NCBI GenBank assembly: GCA_021852225.1
Contig: JAJZOA010000072.1
Location: forward strand, 1-19,728
Length of the DNA: 19,728 nt
Source: Planctomycetota bacterium
GTDB taxonomy: Bacteria > Planctomycetota > Phycisphaerae > WQYP01
Reading direction: 5' to 3'
The notes beneath the pieces were generated by a model that made no database searches, was not told the origin of the DNA, and saw nothing but the letters and a program-made list of their open reading frames with translations. The number at the start of each line of letters is the position of its first letter. Position 1 is the stretch's first letter. This document shows, in pieces, positions 1-6,634 of the stretch. The translations under genes and the position numbers were made by a program.

Positions 1-303
1 TGGATAAACCGTCCCCATCAGCCCCAGAACCAGATTCTGGGTTCCGGTTATTTTATTGCCACCAATCGTCACATAGCCCTTCGAAATGTCTGACTCGCTG
101 AACGGACCCGGATAGGCATTAAAGGCGGAATAATAACTTAAGCAGCTTGCTCTAATAGCCCCAAGTTCCGCTTCCGTTGCCGCTGAATAGCCGGAATTAA
201 TGGCACTGGAAAGCGCCGGCAGCAGAATGGCCATCAGGATGGCGATAATGGAAATCACGACCAGAAGTTCGATCAACGTAAAACCGCGACGATTCTTAGC
301 CAC
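1..303 (-). CDS. Type II secretion/type IV pilus pseudopilin, 5' part only
   Basis: The reverse strand is open from 303 to the window edge (101 codons, no stop), so the gene continues to the left. Near the N-terminus it reads NRRGFTLIELLVVISIIAIL. This is the class III prepilin signal: a short basic leader, cleavage after Gly, Phe at +1, Glu at +5, then the hydrophobic spine that anchors the subunit in the inner membrane and packs the pseudopilus core. A prepilin peptidase would cleave and N-methylate it. After the spine come a helical region and a Gly/Tyr-rich globular start, as in GspG/DUF1559-like planctomycete pseudopilins. gspF lies upstream on the same strand, which supports a shared secretion or pilus system. 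The start is odd. The only in-frame candidates are GTG at 303 or 312, both inside a CACAGAG-type repeat, and no Shine-Dalgarno is visible. Family assignment is firm; subfamily and exact start are not. Confidence 0.88.
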   Translation of the reverse strand, partial: MAKNRRGFTLIELLVVISIIAILMAILLPALSSAINSGYSAATEAELGAIRASCLSYYSAFNAYPGPFSESDISKGYVTIGGNKITGTQNLVLGLMGTVYP

Positions 304-316
304 AGAGAACACAGAG
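301..316. repeat. CACAGAG direct repeat, copy 1 (9-bp period)
   Basis: CACAGAG occurs at 301-307 and 310-316, with a 9-bp period. It overlaps the 5' end of the pseudopilin gene and on the reverse strand supplies both candidate GTG start codons. A second array of the same family lies at 430-454. Confidence 0.8.
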
Positions 317-317
317 G

Positions 318-427
318 GCGACGACGGCGGGATTTCACCGCGACGACACGACGACACGACCGATGACGACGACGATTCACCACGAAGGCACGAAGACACG
401 AAGGACGGGGGGGCGACGACGGGATTT
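318..427. repeat. GACGAC-rich degenerate direct repeat
   Basis: GCGACGACGG followed by GGATTT occurs at 318-335 and again, shortened by three bases, at about 413-427. Between the copies are many CGACGACACG/GACGAC units (340-375). The pattern suggests duplication or slippage. It has no coding sense on either strand that I can support. Confidence 0.6.
376..403 (+). repeat. CACGAAG array, left arm of a 28-bp inverted repeat
   Basis: Three CACGAAG units at 381-387, 389-395 and 397-403 (8-bp period) are preceded by TTCAC. The stretch 376-403 is the reverse complement of 491-518 at 26 of 28 positions. Transcribed left to right, one of the two mismatches would be a G-U pair, so a long stem with an 87-nt loop is possible. 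Confidence 0.85.
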
Positions 428-429
428 AA

Positions 430-454
430 CACAGAGGACACAGAGGTCACGGAG
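430..454. repeat. CACAGAG direct repeat, copy 2 (9-bp period)
   Basis: Units CACAGAG at 430-436 and 439-445 and CACGGAG at 448-454 are spaced exactly 9 bp apart. They sit inside the loop of the 376-403/491-518 inverted repeat. Confidence 0.8.
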
Positions 455-490
455 GACGACGAGCGAAGATTATCCGCGTTCACCAAAATT

Positions 491-518
491 CTTCGTGTCT
501 TCGTGTCTTCGTGGTAAA
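491..518 (-). repeat. CACGAAG array, right arm of the inverted repeat
   Basis: CTTCGTG occurs at 491-497, 499-505 and 507-513, followed by GTAAA. This is the inverted partner of 376-403, with the same 8-bp period. The preceding ATCCGCGTTCACC (473-485) resembles another short dispersed motif, but only one copy is present here. Confidence 0.85.
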
Positions 519-533
519 CAGAGTCGTTCTTAT

Positions 534-568
534 TGATCAGTGATCTGTGATCAGTGATCTGTGATCTG
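534..568. repeat. Tandem heptamer TGATCAG/TGATCTG, five units
   Basis: Five contiguous 7-bp units fill 534-568, alternating TGATCAG, TGATCTG, TGATCAG, TGATCTG, TGATCTG. Units contain the palindrome GATC. There is no spacer, so this is a tandem array and not a CRISPR. Confidence 0.9.
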
Positions 569-570
569 GC

Positions 571-602
571 TTCTGTATTCTGTATTCTGCATTCTGTATT
601 CT
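571..602. repeat. Tandem heptamer TTCTGTA, four and a half units
   Basis: TTCTGTA at 571-577 and 578-584, TTCTGCA at 585-591, TTCTGTA at 592-598, then TTCT at 599-602. It follows the TGATCTG array with the same 7-bp period after only two bases, but with an unrelated unit. Confidence 0.9.
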
Positions 603-682
603 TCGCGTTATTCATACCATCCTCATTTCTTCGTCCGGCCGCGCGGCCAAGTGGGGGTACCCTGCTTGGGCACAGTTTGGGT
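603..682. other. Spacer downstream of gspF with a GC palindrome
   Basis: No gene is visible between the repeat block and the gspF stop. GGCCGCGCGGCC (637-648) is a perfect 12-bp palindrome. It is not followed by a T-run on the reverse strand, so it is not a clear intrinsic terminator of gspF. Confidence 0.4.
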
Positions 683-1975
683 TCAGCTCCCGCCGCCACC
701 AATGGTGGACAGCAGTTTGATGTACGGCAGGAAGACCGCCACGACAATGGTTCCAACCACGCCGCCAAGGCCGACGATCATGATCGGTTCCAGCAGGCTG
801 ACCAGAGAACCGACCAGCACATCGACTTCTTCATCATAATTATCAGCGACCTTCATGAGCATTTTGTCCAGGTCGCCGGTTTCTTCACCCACGTCAATCA
901 TATTGACGACAATGGCATCGCAGACGCGCGAATTACGCAGCGGTGTGGCGAAGCCTTCGCCCTCACGGATGGCGTCGTGCACTTTCTGCAGGGCTTTTTC
1001 AAACACCATGTTGCCGCAGGTATCGCGGGTAATGCTGATGGCTTCCAGAATCGGGACGCCGGCTGAAAGCAGTGTGCCGAGTGTACGGGTCCAGCGGGCG
1101 ATGGTTCCCTTGGAAACAATTTTGCCCATGACCGGAATTTTCATTTTCAATAAGTCTATGGCATATCGGCCCGGCTTGGTCTTGCCGATAATTTTCAGCA
1201 GCAGCCAGATCACAAAAGGTGTGGCGATAATTTCCGCCCAGCCATATTGATGGGCAATCCAGTTGGATGTGTGAATCATGAACAGCGTAATCGCCGGCAG
1301 ACCGGTTTTAAACGAAGCAAACAGCTTCTGGAATTTGGGGATAACGAAATACATGATGCCGGTTACCATAATCACGGCGGCGCTCATGACCACAATAGGA
1401 TAAATCATGGCACCACGAATACGCCGTTTGAGTTTCTGGGCTTTTTCCATGAAATCAGCAAGTCGCTGAAGAATCACATCCAGCACGCCGCCGGTTTCAC
1501 CGGCCTGCACCATGTTGCAGTACAACTTGTCAAACACTTTCGGATGCCGCGCCATGGATTCAGAAAGGGTGGCTCCGCCTTCCACATCGGAGGCAATGTT
1601 GTCCAGCGTGTCGCGCATCAGGCCGGGCCGCTGCTGTTGGTGAAGAATTTTAAGGGACCGCAAAATCGGCAGGCCGGCATCCTGCAGCGTGGAAAGCTGA
1701 CGCGTGAACTGTGTTATAAGTTTCAGGGAAACGCCACCAAAGTTAATGTTGATGGACCCCGGCTTTTTCTTTGCACCGGCGGCCCCGGTGGCGGCGGCCG
1801 GCGCCCCCCCGCCCGGCGCGGTTTTACCTTTCTTCAGGGTCTTTTCCTTGATCTTCATCGGGAAATAGCCCTGCGAGCGAATTTTGGAAATTGCGTCATC
1901 GGAGCTTTGGGCGTCAATTTCCGACTTGACCGATTGCCCGGCGGCGTTCAACGCTTCATACTGAAACACTGGCAT
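683..1975 (-). CDS. gspF: Type II secretion GspF / type IV pilus PilC inner-membrane platform protein
   Basis: The 430-residue product is the polytopic inner-membrane platform that links the cytoplasmic assembly ATPase to pseudopilin polymerisation. The N-terminal segment (MPVFQYEALN) is typical. A Gly/Ala/Lys-rich linker lies at about 49-75. Two T2SF repeats follow (about 88-212 and 291-415), each with its hallmark: VQAGETGG near 156-163 and IDVGEETG near 360-367. Predicted membrane segments are near 191-211, 247-262 and 395-418. Length matches the family. The frame stays open upstream to 2560, but ATG at 1975 is the right start: it gives the family N-terminus and has a GGAGG ribosome site seven bases upstream. 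A perfect 8-bp hairpin sits directly upstream of that site. The partial pseudopilin gene lies downstream on the same strand, beyond the repeat block. Sequence alone does not separate GspF from PilC. Confidence 0.95.
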   Translation of the reverse strand: MPVFQYEALNAAGQSVKSEIDAQSSDDAISKIRSQGYFPMKIKEKTLKKGKTAPGGGAPAAATGAAGAKKKPGSININFGGVSLKLITQFTRQLSTLQDAGLPILRSLKILHQQQRPGLMRDTLDNIASDVEGGATLSESMARHPKVFDKLYCNMVQAGETGGVLDVILQRLADFMEKAQKLKRRIRGAMIYPIVVMSAAVIMVTGIMYFVIPKFQKLFASFKTGLPAITLFMIHTSNWIAHQYGWAEIIATPFVIWLLLKIIGKTKPGRYAIDLLKMKIPVMGKIVSKGTIARWTRTLGTLLSAGVPILEAISITRDTCGNMVFEKALQKVHDAIREGEGFATPLRNSRVCDAIVVNMIDVGEETGDLDKMLMKVADNYDEEVDVLVGSLVSLLEPIMIVGLGGVVGTIVVAVFLPYIKLLSTIGGGGS

Positions 1976-2395
1976 GTGATTGCCTCCGCAGACCCGGCGG
2001 ATAACAGCCGGGTCGAAAGTCTTGGAACTCTTCAGGATGGCACGCGCCAACTGGTTCCTGTAGTTGTTATAGGGAAAGCGGTCTGGGGCGGATAGGGGGC
2101 AAGGCCCCGCATAGACAATGGCCGGACGATGAAATGCCGGCCGCAATCTGGATTGTTTTTGGCCGACTTCCGGTAAAATATAGGCGGAAACGGCTCGATT
2201 TCTAAAAAAAAGGAGCGATTCCGGCAAAAACCGCCCCATTTTGCCCGCCAAGCCGTTATCATGCCCAGCGGCGGGACGGATTATCGCACCCGACCGCCGG
2301 GCAATCGTTGCCACCTGTGCTGGAATATGGACGCGCTTATGATTCCACGTCACTCGACTGAAGCATACCCCCCGCCATCTTTGCGGACTCTGGCC
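1976..2395. other. Divergent intergenic region between gspF and nadC
   Basis: This region should hold the promoters of gspF (-) and nadC (+). Besides the leader hairpin I see a small inverted repeat GGCCGG/CCGGCC (2120-2125/2137-2142), an A8 tract ending in AAGGAG at 2209-2217 without a usable start after it, and AT-rich -10-like strings (TATAAC on the reverse strand near 2070, TAAAAT on the forward strand near 2173). None has a convincing -35 partner, so no promoter is called. If nadC starts at 2339 or 2261 the region is shorter. Confidence 0.4.
1991..2014 (-). promoter_or_regulatory. Hairpin in the gspF leader next to the ribosome site
   Basis: GACCCGGC (1991-1998) and GCCGGGTC (2007-2014) form a perfect 8-bp, GC-rich stem with an 8-base loop. 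On the gspF strand it ends three bases before the GGAGG at 1983-1987. It could limit ribosome access or protect the 5' end. It is not a terminator, because no U-run follows. Confidence 0.5.
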
Positions 2396-3376
2396 ATGGA
2401 ACAGGATTTGGCGGGTCAGGCCGCTGCGCTGATCCGCATGGCGGTGCGGGAAGACCTGGGCTATGGCCCCCCAGCCGAGGCGATATCCGAACCGGAAACG
2501 CCGTCCCGACCAGTCGCGGGAGATGTCACCTCGCAAGTTGCAATTCCTGACAATCTTCAAGGCCAGGGCTGTATTATTGCCCGACAGGCCGGTGTTGCCG
2601 CCGGAATTGGTCTTTTATCGCAGATAACCCAGGAATACAGCGAACAAATTCAAGTGCACCTTTGCATTGCAGATGGCGACGCGGTTGGGGGCGGAACAAT
2701 GCTGGCCACGGTGCGCGGTCCGGCGCGGGCGATTCTTTCGGCGGAACGTGTACTGCTGAATTTTGTGGGGCGGCTTTCCGGTATTGCCACGTTGACGCGA
2801 AGCTTTGTAAAGGCGGCGCGCACCGGCTGCGGACCGAATATGGCCTGTCCGCAAATTTGTGATACTCGCAAAACCACGCCAGGCTGGCGGCATCTGGAAA
2901 AATATGCGGTTCGCTGTGGTGGCGGCCTGAACCACCGCATGGGCCTGTACGACGGTGTGATGCTGAAGGATAACCATCTGGCGGCACTGACCAAGCAGTT
3001 GGGACCGGGCCATTCGCTGGCTGATTTAACCCGCCACGTTCGTCAGGAAACCGCCAGGGAAATTCCCATCTGGCTGGAAGTGGATACATTGGAACAACTG
3101 GCCGACGCGCTGCCGGGCGGCGCAGACATCATTCTGCTGGATAACATGCCCCCCGCCCAGCTTCGGCAGGCTGTGGAAATGCGCGATCGATTGAACGCGC
3201 AGCGCCGGCCTCTGCTGGAAGCCTCCGGCGGCATTACGCTGGCCAACATTGGCGACGCCGCCCGCAGCGGGGTAGACCGCATCAGTATTGGCGCACTCAC
3301 GCACAGTGCGCCGTGGCTTGATGTTTCCATGGAATTTATCCCCGATAGTCAGACAGGCGACCCCCGCCATGCATAA
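2396..3376 (+). CDS. nadC: Quinolinate phosphoribosyltransferase (nicotinate-nucleotide pyrophosphorylase, carboxylating)
   Basis: NadC condenses quinolinate with PRPP to give nicotinate mononucleotide, CO2 and PPi in de novo NAD synthesis in the cytosol. From ATG 2396 the product has 326 residues. Visible marks are the EDLG...GDVTSQ N-terminal domain, LNFVGRLSGIAT, the substrate-binding DTRKTTPG (about 156-163), GGGLNHRMGLYDGVMLKDNH, EVDTLEQL, IILLDNM and ASGGI (about 276-280). A 15-20-residue insertion (GYGPPAEAISEP...) splits EDLG from GDVTS, and a second short insertion with three cysteines precedes DTRKTTPG; the rest is canonical. ATG 2396 is chosen because homologues begin about 15 residues before EDLG. 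ATG 2339 and 2261 are in-frame alternatives, and none has a strong ribosome site. The 3' end overlaps birA by 8 bases. Confidence 0.95.
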   Translation: MEQDLAGQAAALIRMAVREDLGYGPPAEAISEPETPSRPVAGDVTSQVAIPDNLQGQGCIIARQAGVAAGIGLLSQITQEYSEQIQVHLCIADGDAVGGGTMLATVRGPARAILSAERVLLNFVGRLSGIATLTRSFVKAARTGCGPNMACPQICDTRKTTPGWRHLEKYAVRCGGGLNHRMGLYDGVMLKDNHLAALTKQLGPGHSLADLTRHVRQETAREIPIWLEVDTLEQLADALPGGADIILLDNMPPAQLRQAVEMRDRLNAQRRPLLEASGGITLANIGDAARSGVDRISIGALTHSAPWLDVSMEFIPDSQTGDPRHA

Positions 3377-4406
3377 CACACATCTCCATCAGCCGAAAGC
3401 GGATGCTGGCCCGCAAGGCGACATCGAAAGCCAGGTTCATACGATTGCAACGTATTTATATGAGAATGGCCGACTGGCCGTTAGCCAGATTGCCACAGGC
3501 CTGGGCATTTCGGTCGCGGCGGTGCAACGGGGCCTTGCGGAGCTCTCGGCCCGCGGCTGCATTCTGGAAACCGATCCCCACACGGTGGCCCTGCGGGCAA
3601 CTGGCTGGCCGTTCTGGCGATTTATACTGGAAAAGTCAGGCCGGCGACCGAAGCGTGAACTGGGCCGCAACACACTGGTTTTTGAAAGCGTTGGCAGCAC
3701 CAACGATATCTGCCTGCAGGCCGCGGGAACTATTGGCAACCACGGCCAGCCGCTGGTGGTGCTGGCAGACCGCCAAACTCGCGGGCGCGGGCGATGGGGC
3801 CGGAACTGGTCGGCCAATGCGGGGCAATCAATCTTAATGTCGGTGTTGCTTCTGGATGCTGCGCTATCCGCTGAAACGCTGACCCTGGCCGCCGGAGTCG
3901 CGTGCGCGGCGGCTGTGGAAAAGCAGACCGGCTGCGTGGTAAGCCTGAAGTGGCCGAACGATTTGCTGATAGACGGTCGAAAACTGGCGGGGATTTTAAT
4001 TGAAACCGTTCCCGGCCGGGTGGAGGAACCCGCGACACGAAAATTTGTGCTGGGCCTGGGACTGAATGTGAATCAGCAGTCGGCGGACTTCCCGCCGGAA
4101 TTAAGCCAGCGCGCCACATCGCTGCGCCTGGCCACGGGCCAAGCCTGGGACCGACTGTCGATTATTGACGCGCTGCTAAGCGAACTGGACGCAATTGCCG
4201 GAGCGGACGCCGCGCCAGCGGTAATAGCCAACGCGTGGAAAACGCGGTCGCAGATGCTGGGCCAGACGGTGCGCGTACGGTGCCGGGGGCGGGAAATTCC
4301 AGGCCAGATTGCGGATGTAGATCCGCTGGCCGGCTTGGTGGTGCGCGATCATGCCGGGGCGATTCATTTCTGCCCGGCGGCGGAAACAACCCTGTTGACG
4401 GAATAG
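3369..4406 (+). CDS. birA: Bifunctional biotin--[acetyl-CoA-carboxylase] ligase / biotin operon repressor
   Basis: BirA makes biotinyl-5'-AMP and transfers biotin to the BCCP lysine of acetyl-CoA carboxylase. Versions with an N-terminal winged helix can also repress biotin genes. The 345-residue product has an HTH region at about 21-75 (TIATYLYENGRLAVSQIATG), then the ligase core: GSTND (109-113), the ATP/biotin loop GRGRWGRNW (139-147), KWPND (194-198), KLAGILIE (205-212) and GLGLNVN (229-235). A C-terminal SH3-like domain spans about 295-345 (GQTVRVRCRGREI). All three domains are present, so this is the bifunctional form. The frame is open further upstream, but ATG 3369, overlapping the nadC stop by 8 bases, gives the right N-terminus and suggests coupled translation. 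No BirA operator could be recognised here. Confidence 0.95.
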   Translation: MHNTHLHQPKADAGPQGDIESQVHTIATYLYENGRLAVSQIATGLGISVAAVQRGLAELSARGCILETDPHTVALRATGWPFWRFILEKSGRRPKRELGRNTLVFESVGSTNDICLQAAGTIGNHGQPLVVLADRQTRGRGRWGRNWSANAGQSILMSVLLLDAALSAETLTLAAGVACAAAVEKQTGCVVSLKWPNDLLIDGRKLAGILIETVPGRVEEPATRKFVLGLGLNVNQQSADFPPELSQRATSLRLATGQAWDRLSIIDALLSELDAIAGADAAPAVIANAWKTRSQMLGQTVRVRCRGREIPGQIADVDPLAGLVVRDHAGAIHFCPAAETTLLTE

Positions 4407-4507
4407 ATAATCTGCCCGCAGTTGTTGCATTTGAAATTTCCGAGCCGGTCGGCCAGGCTTTTCGTATGGGCCTCGCTGACCTGTCCGGATATTTTACAAT
4501 ACTCCAC
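4364..4507 (-). CDS. Possible small zinc-ribbon protein (47 aa), unproven
   Basis: The reverse strand is open from after a TGA near 4590 to TGA at 4364-4366. From GTG 4507 it would encode 47 residues. These include a single N-terminal Cys (EYC), an acidic/basic helix-like stretch (SEAHTKSLADRLG) and FKCNNCGQII, a CxxC knuckle typical of zinc ribbons. The frame upstream contributes another Cys. It lies about 85 bases downstream of the doxX stop on the same strand and overlaps the last 43 bases of birA tail to tail. No ribosome site precedes the GTG and no ATG is in frame. Either this is a small gene cotranscribed with doxX, the remnant of one, or a chance ORF. The composition is more protein-like than a typical antisense shadow, but this rests on eye judgement only. 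Confidence 0.25.
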   Translation of the reverse strand: MEYCKISGQVSEAHTKSLADRLGNFKCNNCGQIIYSVNRVVSAAGQK

Positions 4508-4591
4508 AAAAGCCGATTTTAACGCCGGTCTATGGCATACATGCCGCGCAGCGTGGGATTGACCGGCGATTCGGCCGTCCCCACGCCGGAT

Positions 4592-5068
4592 TCATGCGGT
4601 TGCCAGCGGCCGAGGCCCGGGTGCCGCGGAGCGGAATATCAGGGCATCCAGAGACATCATGCCGGATCCCGCCAGCAGAACCATCGCCAACATTGCGATC
4701 AGGGCTAAATTAAAATCAACACCCCCGAAGCCTTCGCGGTGCATCACCCAAAGGGCCACGATCTGGTCAATGATAATCGGTACGGTAACGATCCGCGAAA
4801 ACAGACCCGCGAGCAGCAGAATTCCGCCGAAAAATTCGGTCCCGCCGGAAATCGCCGCCCAAACGGCGGGCGGCAGGATCGGAAAACCATCGGTTTTAAT
4901 TTGCACTGCAAACTGATGAAGCCCGCGCCCCTCAAACAGGCCGAACAGGTGTTGGCCGCCGTAATAAATAAATACCGCGCCAAGGACCAGACGGATCAGC
5001 AGAATGCCCAGGCTGGTTGAAAACAGCGAACTTTGGCCTGAACAACAGGATTGTGCGGAATTTGACAT
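4592..5068 (-). CDS. DoxX/DoxD-family integral membrane protein
   Basis: This 158-residue hydrophobic protein has four predicted membrane segments (about 19-38, 67-90, 92-108 and 121-140). The DoxX pattern is visible: LLIRLVLGAVFIYYGGQHLFGLFEG in the first helix and loop, then GGTEFFGGILLLAGLFSR after the second helix. Family members sit in the cytoplasmic membrane. Some are linked to thiosulfate:quinone oxidoreductase or redox stress, but most have no known substrate, so no reaction is assigned. The N-terminus carries a Cys pair (SCCSG). ATG 5068 has AGGAG nine bases upstream. It is convergent with birA. Upstream, 411 bases away on the same strand, is the PEP-CTERM gene, which has its own terminator, so doxX is probably transcribed separately. 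Confidence 0.88.
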   Translation of the reverse strand: MSNSAQSCCSGQSSLFSTSLGILLIRLVLGAVFIYYGGQHLFGLFEGRGLHQFAVQIKTDGFPILPPAVWAAISGGTEFFGGILLLAGLFSRIVTVPIIIDQIVALWVMHREGFGGVDFNLALIAMLAMVLLAGSGMMSLDALIFRSAAPGPRPLATA

Positions 5069-5479
5069 GATGGGGGCACTCCTAAAAAAAAGACAATTCG
5101 CGGCGGGCTTTCCCTGCGCCGCAATACAGAGCCACTGGCCCTATCCCCCGATTTTCAAGGCCAACGCCGGCGCATGGAATTTAATCAGGGGGGGATTGAA
5201 CATCAGAAGTTTTGGTCACAGCTTAGGCGGGTTACCGACCGATTGGATTTTACCTGCAACGACTTGGGGATACAAGTTAGGCCCGTTAAAAGTTTTGGTG
5301 GGCAAAGGCCGGTGGATATTATTGGAATAACCAGACAGATGATGTGTATCTGCGCGGAATCAGCCCGGCCCACATTTCAGGTCTGAAAAAAAAGGCCATC
5401 GATTTTATCGACAGCCTTTTGCGAGTATTTGAAAATTCATTGCGCCAGCGGCGAATCGGTCCGCAGTCCGCAGATCAGT
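5069..5479. other. Intergenic region upstream of doxX
   Basis: It contains the doxX ribosome site (AGGAG near 5079-5083), a run of eight A just beyond it, and the terminator of the PEP-CTERM gene (5386-5420). Between about 5100 and 5385 I see no gene I can support and no clear structure. Short forward ORFs here have no ribosome site. Confidence 0.5.
5386..5420 (-). terminator. Rho-independent terminator of the PEP-CTERM gene
   Basis: On the reverse strand this reads AAAAGGC, then stem TCGAT / loop AAA / ATCGA, then GCC and a run of eight T. The arms GGC..GCC and TCGAT..ATCGA close with a TG/TG internal mismatch. It lies about 60 bases after the PEP-CTERM stop. The A-run on the other side could make it work in both directions, but no forward gene ends here. 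Confidence 0.85.
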
Positions 5480-6184
5480 TCAGGCCCGCGCGCGGCGACG
5501 AAGCAGCAGCAGCGGAACTAGACCAAGGGACATCAACGCCACTGACATTGGTTCTGGCGTGGGAGTGGCCGCGGCATTTACTGCAGAAGCACCGTTAATG
5601 TCGTTGATAATTTGCACGGCCGGCAGGTTATTAATAACCAGGGTATTGCCGAGTTCAAAGTTGCCTGTGAGAGCCGGATTAAGGTTGGCAAAATTGGCGG
5701 CGGAATCCGCATAAAGGGCACCCGTGCCAGTGCTTTGATTGGTAATCACCGGATTGGAGACCATTGAACCGGATGGGGAAACATCCTGGGCCGACCCGGT
5801 TACCGACACGCTGGCATTGCTGTTGGAAAAGGAGTTGACGGTGCCATTCGACATCAGAAGGGTCGCGCTGGCCGCAGGCGCAAGGACAAAGTTATTGTCG
5901 ACGCCGGCGAAAGTAATGGAAGCCGCACTGCTGCCAGTGTTGCTTAATCCGGCGACATCCAGGGCAAATTCCGTCGAATTGTTTCCCATGGCTTGGGTTA
6001 CGGTAATGGACTGCCATGAAAACCCGCCGAAGGAGCCATCGCCCATATTGCTATTCCCGTTGGAAGTCAGGCGTGTGGATCCGGCGCTGGTGGTAATGGT
6101 GACCACAATGTTGCCAAAGCCCGCTGAAGCACCACCGAAAAGAACGGCGGAAACCGCAAGTGCACAAATGGAATTCAATTTCAT
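5480..6184 (-). CDS. PEP-CTERM sorting-domain secreted protein
   Basis: The 234-residue product starts with a signal peptide (MKLNSICALAVSAVLFGGASAG, cleavage near residue 21). The body is rich in Ser, Asn, Thr, Ala and Gly and looks like a beta-rich extracellular domain. It ends with TPEPMSVALMSLGLVPLLLL followed by RRRARA: Pro-Glu-Pro at 210-212, a hydrophobic helix and an Arg cluster. That is the PEP-CTERM signal recognised by exosortase in bacteria that also make exopolysaccharide. The protein is therefore expected to be exported, anchored briefly, cleaved and released or attached to the surface matrix. No exosortase is in the window. ATG 6184 has GGAG eight bases upstream; the longer frame to 6265 lacks a signal-like start. 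Composition of the body resembles other PEP-CTERM proteins, but no specific family is recognised. Confidence 0.92.
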   Translation of the reverse strand: MKLNSICALAVSAVLFGGASAGFGNIVVTITTSAGSTRLTSNGNSNMGDGSFGGFSWQSITVTQAMGNNSTEFALDVAGLSNTGSSAASITFAGVDNNFVLAPAASATLLMSNGTVNSFSNSNASVSVTGSAQDVSPSGSMVSNPVITNQSTGTGALYADSAANFANLNPALTGNFELGNTLVINNLPAVQIINDINGASAVNAAATPTPEPMSVALMSLGLVPLLLLRRRARA

Positions 6185-6341
6185 AAACGCTCTCCAGAAA
6201 AGAACCAAAAGGAACCAGTCGGATGGCGCAAAACAACAGCGCCAGCCCAAATAATCCGCTTTCATTCGCAGCTGACAGGCTTTTAGTATCCGCTGTAGCC
6301 GTCCGCCGTGAAGTGCCGCATCTCGAAAGAGCCATTAAACA

Positions 6342-6363
6342 TTCCATGAAAAAATTCATGGAA
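6342..6363. repeat. Perfect inverted repeat TTCCATGAA-AAAA-TTCATGGAA
   Basis: Nine-base arms at 6342-6350 and 6355-6363 flank AAAA. It lies about 160 bases upstream of the PEP-CTERM start. No T-run follows on either strand, so an operator for a dimeric regulator is more likely than a terminator. The regulator is unknown. Confidence 0.5.
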
Positions 6364-6607
6364 AAGTCCAAGGGCAAATCCGATCAACCTCCCAGGCAAA
6401 CTTCCGACTAAATTCCAGGATCCTCTCACGCATTCAGCTATGTCCATATTCGCAAAGAACGCGAGCCATGAACACAAACGGCAAACTTGTTCGGGACCCC
6501 GGCAGACCAGCCGAGGGGGTGCACTGAATGGAGTCTATATTGAAACCAGGCCTGGGTCAACAAAAATCTTTAATTTTTCTGATTTTAAATAAATTTTGTA
6601 TTTACGT

Positions 6608-6634
6608 AATTATTTATGGTTAATATAAATAATT
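6608..6634. repeat. AT-only inverted repeat in the AT-rich island
   Basis: AATTATTTAT (6608-6617) and ATAAATAATT (6625-6634) are perfect 10-base arms around a 7-base centre. The surrounding 95 bases are far more AT-rich than the window. It could be a promoter UP region, a DNA-binding or melting site, or compositional chance. Confidence 0.45.

Noticed and set aside
200..517. Forward ORF of 105 codons across the pseudopilin start and repeats
   Set aside because: It is antisense to a clear prepilin signal and otherwise reads through tandem repeats, giving a low-complexity Asp/Arg/Thr product with no ribosome site.
534..602. CRISPR-like array
   Set aside because: The units are contiguous heptamers with no spacers.
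4235..4522. Forward ORF overlapping the end of birA
   Set aside because: It lies mostly inside birA in another frame, has no ribosome site and no recognisable motif.
5174..5386. Forward ORF of 70 codons in the gap before doxX
   Set aside because: No ribosome site, no family features, and it runs into the terminator of the opposite-strand gene.
6223..6411. Forward ORF of 62 codons
   Set aside because: No ribosome site; it overlaps an equally open reverse-strand frame (6283-6477), and its Lys-rich part simply translates the palindrome at 6342-6363.
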